Below, piece by piece: positions 25,536 through 34,019 of a stretch of 49,991 nt of DNA. How positions within the stretch are numbered: the first letter of the stretch is position 1; the number at the start of each line of letters is the position of its first letter. The notes beneath the pieces were generated by a model. The model did no database searches, was not told the DNA's origin, and saw only the letters and a program-made list of their open reading frames with translations. Both the position numbers and the translations under genes were made by a program. Source of the stretch: Pseudomonadota bacterium (GTDB lineage Bacteria; Pseudomonadota; Gammaproteobacteria; Pseudomonadales; Halieaceae); NCBI GenBank assembly GCA_030591305.1, contig JAUVBI010000001.1, positions 1-49,991 of the forward strand, read 5' to 3'.

Positions 25536-26558
25536 ATGAAGCAACGACGAGTCGCCATCGTAGGGATTCATGAATGGCCCTCAAGGTTTGTGCGTGGCGA
25601 AATCAATGGCATGCATATCAAGTCCAGGTCAGCTGCAAAAGCGCTGGATGATGCGGGCCTCACATGGAGAGATGTAGACGCACTCTATGATGATGGCGAT
25701 GCACAAATATGGCAGGGATTTTACATGCCTGAGTATTTCGATCTCGACTTAAAAGTACTCGATACAACCCAGGTTGGAGGAAGCTCATTTGAATTTCATG
25801 TCTCACATGCACTGCGCGACCTGTCGCTGGGCAGGGCAAATGTAGCACTTTTAACCTATGGTCAGATGCACAAGAGCGCCATGACTTCAATAGGGACGGG
25901 TTTTCGATACTTTGAAATGGGCCCCCCCGACCCTTTTGCGAATATGGAAGATCCCTATGGTGCCACAGTGGTTTCTGATTACTCAATGATGGCCATGCGC
26001 TATATGCACGATCATGGAATCAAAAGTGAGGATATGGCACAGATTGCAGTAGATGCGCGCTACCATGCGCTTCGCAACCCCGATGCTGTACAGGCGATTA
26101 AAGACCTTAATTTGAGGGGCGGCCCGGTTGAATTAGTCATCGATAACGTATTGGCATCCCCCCTTATTTCGGACCCTTTACACCTGCTGGATTGTTGTAT
26201 GACATCGGATGGGGGGGGAGCCATTGTGCTCGCCGCTGAGGATATTGTGCGAGATTGTAAAACCAGGCCGGTATGGGTGCTGGGAGCGGGAGAGTCAATT
26301 AAATTTCGTCGCAACGCCGATGACTTGACCATCACAGGTGCTGCCAAGTCAGGCCCGAGGGCGTTTGAACAAGCGGGAGTGACACCGGATGAAATTGACC
26401 TGGCAATGGTTTATGACTCCTTTACGATTACTGCACTCAGTACGCTGGAAGATCTGGGGTTTTGTAAAAAAGGTGAGGGTGGAGATTTCATTAAAGGCAC
26501 ATATAAAAGAGCGCCTTGTATACTACAAAATGCCGAAAACGTTCGAGTTTGTGCATGA
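25536..26558 (+). pseudogene. Truncated thiolase-fold aldolase-like protein (third copy)
   Basis: Closely resembles the 1722 product over about 319 residues: start RRVAIVGIHEWP, Cys-less TTQVGGSSFEFH, DPLHLLDCCMTSDGGGA, MVYDSFT (Tyr at the H-D-x-F position) and DLGFCKKGEGGDFIK. It then stops matching at about 26493. The remaining roughly 22 codons are an out-of-frame reading of an acyl-CoA synthetase tail. The C-terminal thiolase part (GG-x-x-x-x-N-H-P and the last strand) is lost, as is the DUF35 partner gene that follows the two intact copies. A deletion between this gene and a downstream CoA ligase explains it. Confidence 0.8.
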
Positions 26559-26658
26559 GCCTCTTCGCAACGATGCTGGAAAGTTACGCCGATCAGCATT
26601 GCTGGAGGAGCGCCTGGGAAAATGGCCGATCCACGCTGACAAAACAACACTTAAGTAA
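26488..26658 (+). pseudogene. C-terminal remnant of an acyl-CoA synthetase
   Basis: In a frame different from the truncated thiolase, this stretch reads LKAHIKERLVYYKMPKTFEF, then VHEPLRNDAGKLRRSALLEER. That is the end of an AMP-binding ligase C-terminal domain, including the catalytic-Lys motif DAGK. The start and about 90% of the ligase are missing. The join to the thiolase at about 26490-26496 marks a deletion end point. The original gene would have activated a free acid to its CoA ester; no intact ligase is seen elsewhere in the window. Confidence 0.72.
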
Positions 26659-26698
26659 ACGACAATATTTATCGATATTTCAAAAGCAAGAGGATGAT

Positions 26699-27169
26699 AT
26701 GCGCGAAATACAGTTTGACGATTTAGAGACGCTAAGAGAGGAGATCAGTGAAGAATATGGGGGCTGGGGGATTGAGTTTGAGGTCACTCAGAATTTGATT
26801 CAGCGCTTTGCCGATCTGACGGGGGACCATCAATGGATCTATGTTGATGAGGAAAAAGCAGCCAAAGGCCCCTTCGGCGGCACTATTGCACACGGCCTGC
26901 TGACGCTTTCTTTGAGTAGCAAGGTTCGTCCGGCTGCCACTTATGTGGCTGTAGGGCAGGGAAATACAGTGAACTATGGCTCCGATGGAATTCGTTTTTT
27001 GGCACCCGTGTTGGCCGGTTCCAGAGTGCATTCCCACTCTCGCGTTACCGCTGTTGAGCCGCATAAATCGGGCACTCGCGTTTCCCTGGAAGTTGCCATG
27101 CATGTGGTGGGTAATGATCGACCATCGCTGATATACAAGGCAGTCATGCTGTATGCGCCCCCCCGCTAA
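26699..27169 (+). CDS. MaoC-like hotdog protein, catalytic His replaced by Tyr
   Basis: 156-residue single-hotdog MaoC-family protein. The hydratase motif reads FADLTGDHQWIYVD: Asp43 is kept but the His of the D-x4-H dyad is Tyr48. The GPFGGTIAHGLLTLSL helix is normal. The start is set at 26699, just after AGAGGA. The gene lies 30 bp before a near twin at 27200 that has the His. In steroid degraders hydratases can be heteromers with one inactive MaoC subunit (ChsH1/ChsH2), so the pair may work together. It follows the deletion-damaged block, but its own frame is intact. Confidence 0.88.
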   Translation: MREIQFDDLETLREEISEEYGGWGIEFEVTQNLIQRFADLTGDHQWIYVDEEKAAKGPFGGTIAHGLLTLSLSSKVRPAATYVAVGQGNTVNYGSDGIRFLAPVLAGSRVHSHSRVTAVEPHKSGTRVSLEVAMHVVGNDRPSLIYKAVMLYAPPR

Positions 27170-27199
27170 CTTTATTCTAATACCACCAAGGAGATAACA

Positions 27200-27673
27200 A
27201 TGCCGGATATTCATTTTGATGACCTGGATGAATTGCAAAAAATGATCGGTGACGACTTTTCTGATTGGGGGCCAGAGGTCACCGTCACGCAGGATATGAT
27301 CCAGGAATTTGCCGATATCACCGGGGATCAGCAGTGGATACACGTCGATGTTGAAAAAGCTGTCCAGGGTCCATTTGGGGGCCCCATTGCACATGGACTG
27401 TTGACCATTGCGTTGATGCCCAAAGTGAAACCCAGCTACAATTTTAATATTGTAGGTGAAAGTAGCCGCGTTAATTATGGCGCCGAAAGTTTCCGTTTCC
27501 TGGCCACTGTGCCGTCGGGATCAACAATTCATGCGCGTGCCAGGTTTGCCAATGTGCGTGAGCACAAAGGCGGCACCTTGATATCACAGGAAATGCACGT
27601 CCATGTGGTCGGTAATGATCGCCCCTCCCTGATCTACACGGGCTTATTGTTATATATGCCTGGCGCATATTAA
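27200..27673 (+). CDS. MaoC-like enoyl-CoA hydratase
   Basis: 157-residue single-hotdog protein of the NodN/MaoC type with an intact catalytic dyad: FADITGDQQWIHVD with Asp43 and His48, then GPFGGPIAHGLLTIAL. It is the tandem paralogue of the 26699 product and has a good ribosome site (AAGGAG) 30 bp after it. It probably hydrates a 2-enoyl-CoA to the (R)-hydroxyacyl-CoA, alone or in a heteromer with its Tyr-bearing neighbour. Confidence 0.9.
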   Translation: MPDIHFDDLDELQKMIGDDFSDWGPEVTVTQDMIQEFADITGDQQWIHVDVEKAVQGPFGGPIAHGLLTIALMPKVKPSYNFNIVGESSRVNYGAESFRFLATVPSGSTIHARARFANVREHKGGTLISQEMHVHVVGNDRPSLIYTGLLLYMPGAY

Positions 27674-28039
27674 AAACGGGTTTACGAGCAAGTGACCATC
27701 ACCGATTGAAGCCTTGGCGATTTCTCCTGGTTGAGGGGGATACCCGGGCGGAGTTGGGTCAGCTTATGCTTGAAGCGTTTCTAATGACAAGCCAGACATG
27801 TCGTCCCAGGACAGGGAAGAGTGACTTGTGGGGCTGCTCTACATGGGAGCACCCATGACAATAAAAATACTAAAGCCACTCCCTGTGGCAGACTACGTGC
27901 AATCGTGGCGCCCATAAGCATGAAATGGGTCCAGGAAACTATTGATTAACTAAATGAGTTGATTGGCGTGTAAAACTGTCCAGATTTGGAAATGGCTAAG
28001 CATAGCTAGACGATAGTCCGATGATGCGGCCCACGATAA
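27674..28039. other. Intergenic stretch without a recognised gene
   Basis: These 366 bases lie between the MaoC pair and a convergent DUF2889 gene. Only a short open stretch of about 60 codons without a start or recognisable motif follows the MaoC stop. No tRNA, strong hairpin or copy of the shared palindrome was seen. It may be the worn remnant of a lost gene. Confidence 0.5.
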
Positions 28040-28591
28040 CTATGACCCCGTATAATATTCTGGATGGTACTTCTTTACAGCGGGGGAGTCTGTGGCCCAG
28101 GAGTAACAGCCATCAAGCCTGCGTGGTCGAGTCTTTGGTGTAGGTTCCTGCCCTGCCTTGACGCTCAAGGCGTGACCAATGGTTTGTATGGCAACCGTGG
28201 CGAGAGGAAAAAACATTTCGGTAATGTGGGTGCAGCCCCGGGTGCCGCCTACATGTTTTCTCACTGCATCCCGCCAGCCCCTGCCTACTTTAAGGCCTAC
28301 AAGAGATTGGTAATTGGAGCTGACCTCCGGGCAGGTAGGAAGAGGGTAGTGGTCTAGGCTGGACTCAATTGCTATGATTTCCATGTTGTCATCCATAGTG
28401 ACCCGCAGGAACATTTCATGCAGAGGTGTGCCGGCGGCTATTTCCCCACTGCCGCCGTCGAGGGTGTAGGTTTTTATATCCGTTAGGTGTGCCTCTATAT
28501 CCCATAAGTTATCTTTGCGTTGGTATCCACTAAAAGAAAGTGAACGTGTGTGTAAAAGCTTCCTGGGGGCGGGCGGAGACAATGTCATGGC
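28040..28591 (-). CDS. DUF2889 domain-containing protein
   Basis: 183-residue protein of the DUF2889 family, recognised by the opening RKLLHTRSLSFSGYQRKDNLWDIEAHLTD and a central LRVTMDDNMEI followed by SSLDHYPLPTC. The function is unknown. The family often lies in catabolic clusters for aromatic or steroid compounds in proteobacteria (from memory). The ATG at 28591 is preferred because it matches the family's usual start; an in-frame ATG at 28642 adds 17 residues. The C-terminal KTRPRRLDGCYSWATDSPAV is typical. It points toward the MaoC genes. Confidence 0.75.
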   Translation of the reverse strand, partial: AMTLSPPAPRKLLHTRSLSFSGYQRKDNLWDIEAHLTDIKTYTLDGGSGEIAAGTPLHEMFLRVTMDDNMEIIAIESSLDHYPLPTCPEVSSNYQSLVGLKVGRGWRDAVRKHVGGTRGCTHITEMFFPLATVAIQTIGHALSVKAGQEPTPKTRPRRLDGCYSWATDSPAVKKYHPEYYTGS

Positions 28592-28603
28592 AGTATTCCG
28601 AAT

Positions 28604-28819
28604 GTGTATGAGTGTAGTATTGATCGTACAGGAAGTGTCCATAGGCCTGCTTGTGGGCGATGGCTCTACGACACAGCAGCACGCGTCGTCTATCGGCTAC
28701 AAGACAGCCTGTTATTATGTCGGGGTTGGACGGAGAGTCGCCTGACCCAGAAGGAAGCGGCGTTATTGCTGGGTGTATGTGCCCGAACTTTGCAGGCGGG
28801 AGAACTGGCGATTGATTAA
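28604..28819 (+). pseudogene. Possible transposase-type HTH remnant
   Basis: A 71-codon frame whose last third reads ESRLTQKEAALLLGVCARTLQ, which resembles the helix-turn-helix near the start of ISNCY- or integrase-type transposases, and then stops after a few codons. No terminal inverted repeats or other transposase parts were found. It overlaps the start regions of the flanking minus-strand genes, so it may be a chance frame with a real fragment inside. It would fit the nearby rearrangements. Confidence 0.3.
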
Positions 28820-30135
28820 GCCAGCACTTCCAATACACTCTTTCTGAAGATTTCAACAAACAAATCAATTTCTTTATGGGTGATACACAGTGGTGGCGAC
28901 ATCACCATATGGTCTCCCACCGGGCGGCACATCAAACCATTCTCGTAACAGCGCTGGTGAATTTTTGGCCCCAGCGACTTGGCAGGTAAATTGCCAGAAT
29001 CAAAACTCACCGCGCCCAGCAGGCCGTAGTTGCGAATATCGATAACCTGGGGGAGGTCGCGCAGGGTGTGCAGGGCATCTTCCCAGTACTGGCCTTTTTC
29101 GCCACTGCCACAGGTAAACAGCCCCTCATTTTCATAGATGTCCAGGGAGGCCAGGCCCGCCGCGGCCGCAACAGGTGTGCCGGCGTAAGTATTGCCGTGG
29201 AAAAATTCGGGAACCGTTGTGGGGGTATTGTCAAAAATACTTTGTTGAATGCTGTCTTTGACGAATACACCACCCATGGGAACGGTGCCGCCATTGATAC
29301 CCTTGGCGCATGTCATCATGTCGGGAATCACGTCAAATTCTACTGCGGCGAAGGAGGATCCGGTGCGACCGAAGCCGGTGATCACTTCGTCAAAAATCAA
29401 CAGGATGTCATGTTCGTCACACAGCTCACGAATACGCTTCAGGTAGCCGGTGGGGGGTACCACCACACCACCTGCCCCGGAGATAGGCTCGATGATGACG
29501 GCGCAAATAGACTGGGCACCGCGCATTGCTATGATGGCTTCAAAAGCGTTGGTCATTTCCTGGGTGCCATGCTCCGGTGCGCCCCGGGTGAAGGCATTTC
29601 TTTTTATGTCCAGCATGCCGGGCAACCAGTCTACTTGCTCCAGTACGGGGAAGCCCTGGCGATTATTGGGCAGGCCCTGCATGGATGTACCACCGACATT
29701 CACCCCGTGGTAGCCCTGTTCCCGGGAGATAAAGCGTGTTTTGCTACCTTTGCCTCGAGTCTGCTGGTACAGGTGGGCAATTTTCAGTGCAGTGTCCACA
29801 GCTTCAGAACCGGAGTTGGTAAAGAAGATACGGTTGATACCCTCGGGAGTATGTTTCATCAGGCGCTCGGCAAACTGGAATGCCGGGGGCGTGCCGAACT
29901 GGAAGGGTGGGGCAAAATCTATCTGCATCAGTTGGGCGTGTACCGCATCGGCCACAGATTTGCGTGCGTGGCCAATATTGCAGCACCACAGGCCCGCGGT
30001 AATATCCAGCACTTGGCGATTGTCATCTGTGTACAAAAAACAGCCCTCGGCACGGGTGAACATGCGGGGGTTTTCGGCGAAGGCGCGGTTGTTGGTAAAC
30101 GGTTGCCACCAGTTTTCAAAGTTCAGGTCGGTCAT
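28816..30135 (-). CDS. Omega-amino acid--pyruvate aminotransferase (class III, PLP)
   Basis: 439-residue class-III aminotransferase of the beta-alanine:pyruvate type. It has the start ENWWQPFTNNRAF, NSGSEAVDTALKIA (107-120), QGYHG (140-144), FDEVITGFGR (Asp249 to the PLP nitrogen) and the PLP Lys278 in TCAKGINGG. It transfers an amino group from beta-alanine, GABA or a related omega-amine to pyruvate, giving a semialdehyde. Its gene lies 32 bp downstream of a succinate-semialdehyde dehydrogenase in the same direction, so the pair forms a two-step route from an omega-amino acid to a dicarboxylate. Confidence 0.93.
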   Translation of the reverse strand: MTDLNFENWWQPFTNNRAFAENPRMFTRAEGCFLYTDDNRQVLDITAGLWCCNIGHARKSVADAVHAQLMQIDFAPPFQFGTPPAFQFAERLMKHTPEGINRIFFTNSGSEAVDTALKIAHLYQQTRGKGSKTRFISREQGYHGVNVGGTSMQGLPNNRQGFPVLEQVDWLPGMLDIKRNAFTRGAPEHGTQEMTNAFEAIIAMRGAQSICAVIIEPISGAGGVVVPPTGYLKRIRELCDEHDILLIFDEVITGFGRTGSSFAAVEFDVIPDMMTCAKGINGGTVPMGGVFVKDSIQQSIFDNTPTTVPEFFHGNTYAGTPVAAAAGLASLDIYENEGLFTCGSGEKGQYWEDALHTLRDLPQVIDIRNYGLLGAVSFDSGNLPAKSLGPKIHQRCYENGLMCRPVGDHMVMSPPLCITHKEIDLFVEIFRKSVLEVLA

Positions 30136-30167
30136 ATTAAGTTCCTTTTTCTCTACAGGGCGGGTAA

Positions 30168-31631
30168 TTATTGGTCCAGGCCGCCCATCAGCATGTATTT
30201 AATTTCCACGTAGTCGTCGATGCCGTACTTGGAGCCCTCGCGACCCGAACCGGATTCCTTAACGCCGCCAAAGGGTGCCATTTCGTTGGAAATAATGCCC
30301 TCGTTAATGCCGACGATGCCGTATTCCAGTGCCTCGGCTACGCGCCATACCCGGCCAATGTCCCGGGTGTAAAAATAGGAGGCCAGGCCGAACTCGGTAT
30401 CGTTGGCCATGGCGATCACTTCTTCTTCAGTGGTAAACCTTACTATGGGTGCTACCGGCCCGAATATTTCATTGCGGAACACAGCCATGTCAGAAGTCAC
30501 TTCAGTCAATACGGTAGGCTGGTAAAAGCAACCTCCCAGTTTGTGTGGCTTGCCACCCAGTGCCACGTTGGCACCGGCATCTACCGATGCCTGCACCAGG
30601 CTGTCAACGTCATTGACGGCAGTTTTGTTAACCAGGGGGCCGACGACGACGCCTTCCTGGAAGCCATCACCTACCATCATCTCTGCTGCGGCCTTGACGA
30701 ACTTTTCGACGAAGGCATCGTAAATACCGTCTTGCACAAACAGTCTGTTGGAGCAGACGCAGGTTTGCCCGGCATTGCGGTACTTGGAAATGATGGCGCC
30801 CTGTACGGCGGTATCCAGGTCGGCATCGTCAAAAACAATAAAGGGTGCGTTACCACCCAGTTCCATGGAGGTTTTTTTCATGGTGGCGGCACATTGTGCT
30901 TCCAGCATTTTTCCCACGGGAGTGGAGCCGGTAAAAGTTAGCTTGCGCACTGTGGGGTTGGACGTAATTTCACCGCCAATAGCGGAAGAGTCCCCGGCAA
31001 TTACGTTGAGAACACCGGCGGGCACACCAGCGCGCTCGGCCAGCACTGCCATGGCAAAGGCGGAAAGAGGTGTTTCGCTGGCAGGTTTAATCACTATGGT
31101 GCAACCAGCCGCCAGGGCTGGGGCCGCTTTTCTGGCGATCATGGCATTGGGGAAGTTCCACGGTGTAATCGCAGCCACCACACCAACGGGTTGCTTGATA
31201 CAAACAATGCGCTTGTCCGAGGAAGGGCCGGGTATTACATCGCCGTTAATGCGTTTTGCTTCTTCCCCGAACCACTCCATAAAGGCGGCGCCGTAGGCGA
31301 CTTCACCGCGGGATTCGGCCAGGGGCTTTCCCTGTTCGGCGGTCATGATAATGGCCAGGTCTTCCTGGCTCTCCATCATCAGGTCATACCACTTGCGCAG
31401 AATGTTTGAACGGGTCTTTGCGGGAAGTACCTTCCACCCCTTCATGGCTTTATCGGCGGCGGCGATGGCGCGGGCTGTTTCAGTGGCACCGAGCTTGGCA
31501 ACGTTGATAATAAGCTCACCGTTGGAGGGGTTTGTAACCGGGAAGGTGTCGCCGTTATCAGCATTTACCCACTGGCCGTTGATGTAGGCCTGGGCTTTAA
31601 GCAACGTGGGGTCCGAGAGAGAGAGAGGCAT
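30168..31631 (-). CDS. gabD: NAD(P)-dependent succinate-semialdehyde dehydrogenase
   Basis: 487-residue aldehyde dehydrogenase of the GabD family: TAEQGKPLAESRGEV, TPWNFPNAMIARK, FTGSTPVGK, the catalytic Glu in MELGGNAP and the catalytic Cys in NAGQTCVCSNR, with the C-terminal NDTEFGLASYFYTRD and KESGSGREG. It oxidises succinate semialdehyde, or another omega-semialdehyde from the neighbouring aminotransferase, to the acid. It is the first gene of the pair. The 80-bp gap upstream separates it from a LuxR-type regulator in the same direction that may control it. Confidence 0.93.
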   Translation of the reverse strand: MPLSLSDPTLLKAQAYINGQWVNADNGDTFPVTNPSNGELIINVAKLGATETARAIAAADKAMKGWKVLPAKTRSNILRKWYDLMMESQEDLAIIMTAEQGKPLAESRGEVAYGAAFMEWFGEEAKRINGDVIPGPSSDKRIVCIKQPVGVVAAITPWNFPNAMIARKAAPALAAGCTIVIKPASETPLSAFAMAVLAERAGVPAGVLNVIAGDSSAIGGEITSNPTVRKLTFTGSTPVGKMLEAQCAATMKKTSMELGGNAPFIVFDDADLDTAVQGAIISKYRNAGQTCVCSNRLFVQDGIYDAFVEKFVKAAAEMMVGDGFQEGVVVGPLVNKTAVNDVDSLVQASVDAGANVALGGKPHKLGGCFYQPTVLTEVTSDMAVFRNEIFGPVAPIVRFTTEEEVIAMANDTEFGLASYFYTRDIGRVWRVAEALEYGIVGINEGIISNEMAPFGGVKESGSGREGSKYGIDDYVEIKYMLMGGLDQ

Positions 31632-31711
31632 GACAATGTCCTTACGCTGGCAAGTTTGGTGAAGTATAGGAGAATTGTAAGTATTGCGGTGCTTTGATGC
31701 TATACCTGAAC

Positions 31712-32563
31712 TTAGGTAGTTGTTGGGCGGCCCAACAGGCCAGCCAGAGGGTCACTCGAACCGGAACCGGGCTGCACCAGCGCATCAAAGAACAGTGAGA
31801 ACAATTCTCCGTGGGAGGAAAGACCCAGCTTATGGTAGATATTTTTGCGGTGAACCTGTTCGGTTTGTGTGCTGATGCCCAACTGCTGGGCTGCCGTTTT
31901 GGAGGGGTATCCTTTCAGGATAAGCTGTACCACATCGCGTTCCCTGGGTGTCAGGTAGCTGCTGCCAAATTGCTGTAGCAAGTTATCCACGTGCAGATGG
32001 AGATTAGTTTTCCGAGCTTCAGTTGGGCTATTGTTGCGGGTGGTAACCCCGGTGGGCCACTGCTTTTGTACCAGTGCCGCGACAGTTGCCGTTATTTCCC
32101 CAAGTCTCATCTTGTCCTTTTTACTGAACGCTCGCAGTGTCGGTGTGCGCTCCAGAGATACGGCAATGGGTGAGCCATTGCCGCTTTCCAGCAAAAACAC
32201 GGCCTGGTCCACAACCCCGTTAGACTGGTAGTAAAGCTTGTAATACTCGCTATTTTGAAAATTGTTCGATGCGATATCCAGAATATGAAAAAAACCTCGC
32301 ATGCCAGATTTTGCACTGAGGTACAAAGGAGAGAGTAACCACAGGCGATTGCGGTAAGCATTGTCAAAGCCAGATTGATCGCCATCGTGTAATGCGTTGT
32401 GGATGACATGCAGGGCGCTTGTGTCAGGGTAGGCCATGATGACCGCGCTGTCGAAGTTGGCCGCTGCACGAATAAATTCAAGCAGGGCGGGGGAGAAATC
32501 CTCACTGCCCAGAGTATCAATGACCCTGGGCAGTGCAGAGGGGTAGGTATAGCTGGTTGACAT
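31712..32563 (-). CDS. LuxR-type HTH transcriptional regulator
   Basis: 283-residue regulator with a C-terminal LuxR/NarL HTH (LTPRERDVVQLILKGYPS, then KTAAQQLGISTQTEQVHRKN) and an N-terminal region that looks like a sensory domain of unknown ligand (FDSAVIMAYPD at about residues 39-49). It is not a response regulator, since no phospho-acceptor Asp domain is present. The start at ATG 32563 follows GGAAACAGGA; a TTG at 32590 would overlap the pspF stop and is the alternative. It lies between pspF and gabD, all on the same strand, and is a plausible regulator of the gabD pair. Confidence 0.83.
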   Translation of the reverse strand: MSTSYTYPSALPRVIDTLGSEDFSPALLEFIRAAANFDSAVIMAYPDTSALHVIHNALHDGDQSGFDNAYRNRLWLLSPLYLSAKSGMRGFFHILDIASNNFQNSEYYKLYYQSNGVVDQAVFLLESGNGSPIAVSLERTPTLRAFSKKDKMRLGEITATVAALVQKQWPTGVTTRNNSPTEARKTNLHLHVDNLLQQFGSSYLTPRERDVVQLILKGYPSKTAAQQLGISTQTEQVHRKNIYHKLGLSSHGELFSLFFDALVQPGSGSSDPLAGLLGRPTTT

Positions 32564-32586
32564 ATCCTGTTTCCAAAACCAAAAAT

Positions 32587-33624
32587 TCAATGACGGCGCG
32601 TCCTGCGGGTCAGTTCATACTTGCGAATCATGTCCCGTAACTGATCGTAACTCAGCCCTAGCGCCTCTGCGGTACGCTTTTGATTATGCCCGTTTTGCAC
32701 CAGTGCTTCCTCCAATAATTGCTTTTCCAGGGCCTCAATGCGATCACTGAAACCCAGTTCAGCTGGTTTTCCAGTGTCGAATTGAGCGGTGCTGACATCA
32801 ACCGCTGCTGGTGGCTTTGTAGAAGGCTGCACGGATAGCTCTGTGGAATAGGGCGACTGGAATGGGTCTAGAACAACATGGCCCACTGCGGACGTTGGGT
32901 CTGCCCAGCGATAGAGCGAACGCTCCACCACATTCTTGAGTTCCCGTACATTTCCAGGCCAGCCGTAGTCATCCAGTGATGCAAGGGCCTCTGGGGTAAA
33001 CCCCGGGAAATATTCCCAACCGAGTTCCGTGCACATTTGTATGGCGAAGTGCTGTGCCAGTTCGGGGATGTCCTCACGTCGTTGTGACAGGGCGGGTAGG
33101 TGTATAACGTCAAAACTCAACCGGTCCAGCAGGTCCTCACGAAACTTACGCTCTTTCGCCATCTGCTGCAGGTCACCGTTGGTTGCGGCGATAATACGCA
33201 CGTCCACGTGAAGGGTTTTCTGGCCCCCCAGGCGCTCGAATTCACCGTACTCAACCAATCTCAACAGTTTTTCCTGCAGCCCTGTGGACATGGTTCCCAG
33301 TTCGTCCAGAAACAGGGTGCCGCCATCGGCCCTCTCGAACCTGCCGTGATGGGTGCGAGCGGCCCCGGTAAAGGCGCCCGGCTCGTGGCCAAACAGCTCC
33401 GATTCCAGTAACTGTTCTGCGATAGCGGCACAGTTTACTTTGAGGAAGGGTTTATCCCATCGCGGCGATAAAAAGTGTAAGCGCTCGGCAATCAGTTCCT
33501 TACCCGTGCCCCGGTCCCCTAGAATAATGACAGGGCGGTTAATGGGGGCGAGTTGTGACACACGCTCCAGCGCAAGGGCCAGTGCCGCTGAATTTCCAAC
33601 CATACTTTCTTGTTGTCTATACAT
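32587..33624 (-). CDS. pspF: Phage-shock operon activator PspF (sigma-54 dependent)
   Basis: 345-residue bacterial enhancer-binding protein with no N-terminal receiver domain, as in PspF. It has Walker A GDRGTGKE (36-43), the sigma-54 contact loop GAFTGA (83-88), Walker [10 protein letters not shown] (101-109), [19 protein letters not shown], and a C-terminal Fis-type HTH ([23 protein letters not shown]). It drives sigma-54 RNA polymerase at the psp promoter when released by PspA. It is divergent from pspABC with a shared 193-bp region up to the small gene at 33818, as in enterobacteria. Confidence 0.95.
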   Translation of the reverse strand: MYRQQESMVGNSAALALALERVSQLAPINRPVIILGDRGTGKELIAERLHFLSPRWDKPFLKVNCAAIAEQLLESELFGHEPGAFTGAARTHHGRFERADGGTLFLDELGTMSTGLQEKLLRLVEYGEFERLGGQKTLHVDVRIIAATNGDLQQMAKERKFREDLLDRLSFDVIHLPALSQRREDIPELAQHFAIQMCTELGWEYFPGFTPEALASLDDYGWPGNVRELKNVVERSLYRWADPTSAVGHVVLDPFQSPYSTELSVQPSTKPPAAVDVSTAQFDTGKPAELGFSDRIEALEKQLLEEALVQNGHNQKRTAEALGLSYDQLRDMIRKYELTRRTRRH

Positions 33625-33755
33625 GGGTTAATAATACCATTGATAGGTAAAATAAACCTTTCAAAAGGTTAAAAAAACCTTAAGTGGGTGTATATTAATT
33701 TGAATTAAGTAAACTGTCCCCGAAATAAGTATAGATTTCAGGTGCTTACCGAGCT

Positions 33756-33771
33756 TGGCACGGTTTATGTA
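33756..33771 (+). promoter_or_regulatory. Candidate sigma-54 promoter of the psp operon
   Basis: TGGCAC-N5-ATGTA with the -24 GG at 33757-33758 and the -12 element GT (not GC) at 33769-33770, correctly spaced. It lies 46 bp before the 58-residue membrane-protein gene and points toward pspA. PspF is encoded divergently, which supports the assignment despite the weak -12 element. Confidence 0.55.
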
Positions 33772-33817
33772 TTAGTAAGTGCGTAAGTAAAAGAAATGAC
33801 CGTAGGGAAGCCTAGCA

Positions 33818-33994
33818 ATGAAAACATTAGATGAACGATTCATGATTTATTCGGCACTGGTGATCCTGTGCTGTACCTCCAGCGTTTTTTTTGGCGTGAC
33901 CGCCGGGATCTGGAGTTTCGTTCAGATAGCTGCCGTTATCGAATTTATGTACTGGCTTGGGCTTCCAGCCAGTACTCACAGTGAACACGTTTAG
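33818..33994 (+). CDS. Small membrane protein of the psp operon
   Basis: A 58-residue frame with a good ribosome site (AGGGAAG, about 8 bp before the ATG) encodes MKTLDERF, then a hydrophobic stretch of about 35 residues from MIYSALVILCC to AAVIEFMYWLG, enough for one or two membrane helices, and a short polar tail. It lies between the sigma-54 promoter and pspA, 25 bp before pspA. No family was recognised; PspD and PspG are small psp proteins but do not obviously match. A role at the inner membrane in the phage-shock response is inferred from position. Confidence 0.6.
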   Translation: MKTLDERFMIYSALVILCCTSSVFFGVTAGIWSFVQIAAVIEFMYWLGLPASTHSEHV

Positions 33995-34019
33995 TTAGTG
34001 ACATAAAAGGAGAGACACC

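Noticed and set aside
29068..30213. Long plus-strand open frame (381 codons) opposite the aminotransferase
   Set aside because: It is antisense to a clear class-III aminotransferase, shows no family motif and has the mixed composition of a shadow frame.
30171..30941. Plus-strand open frame opposite gabD
   Set aside because: Antisense to conserved aldehyde dehydrogenase motifs, with no recognisable domain.
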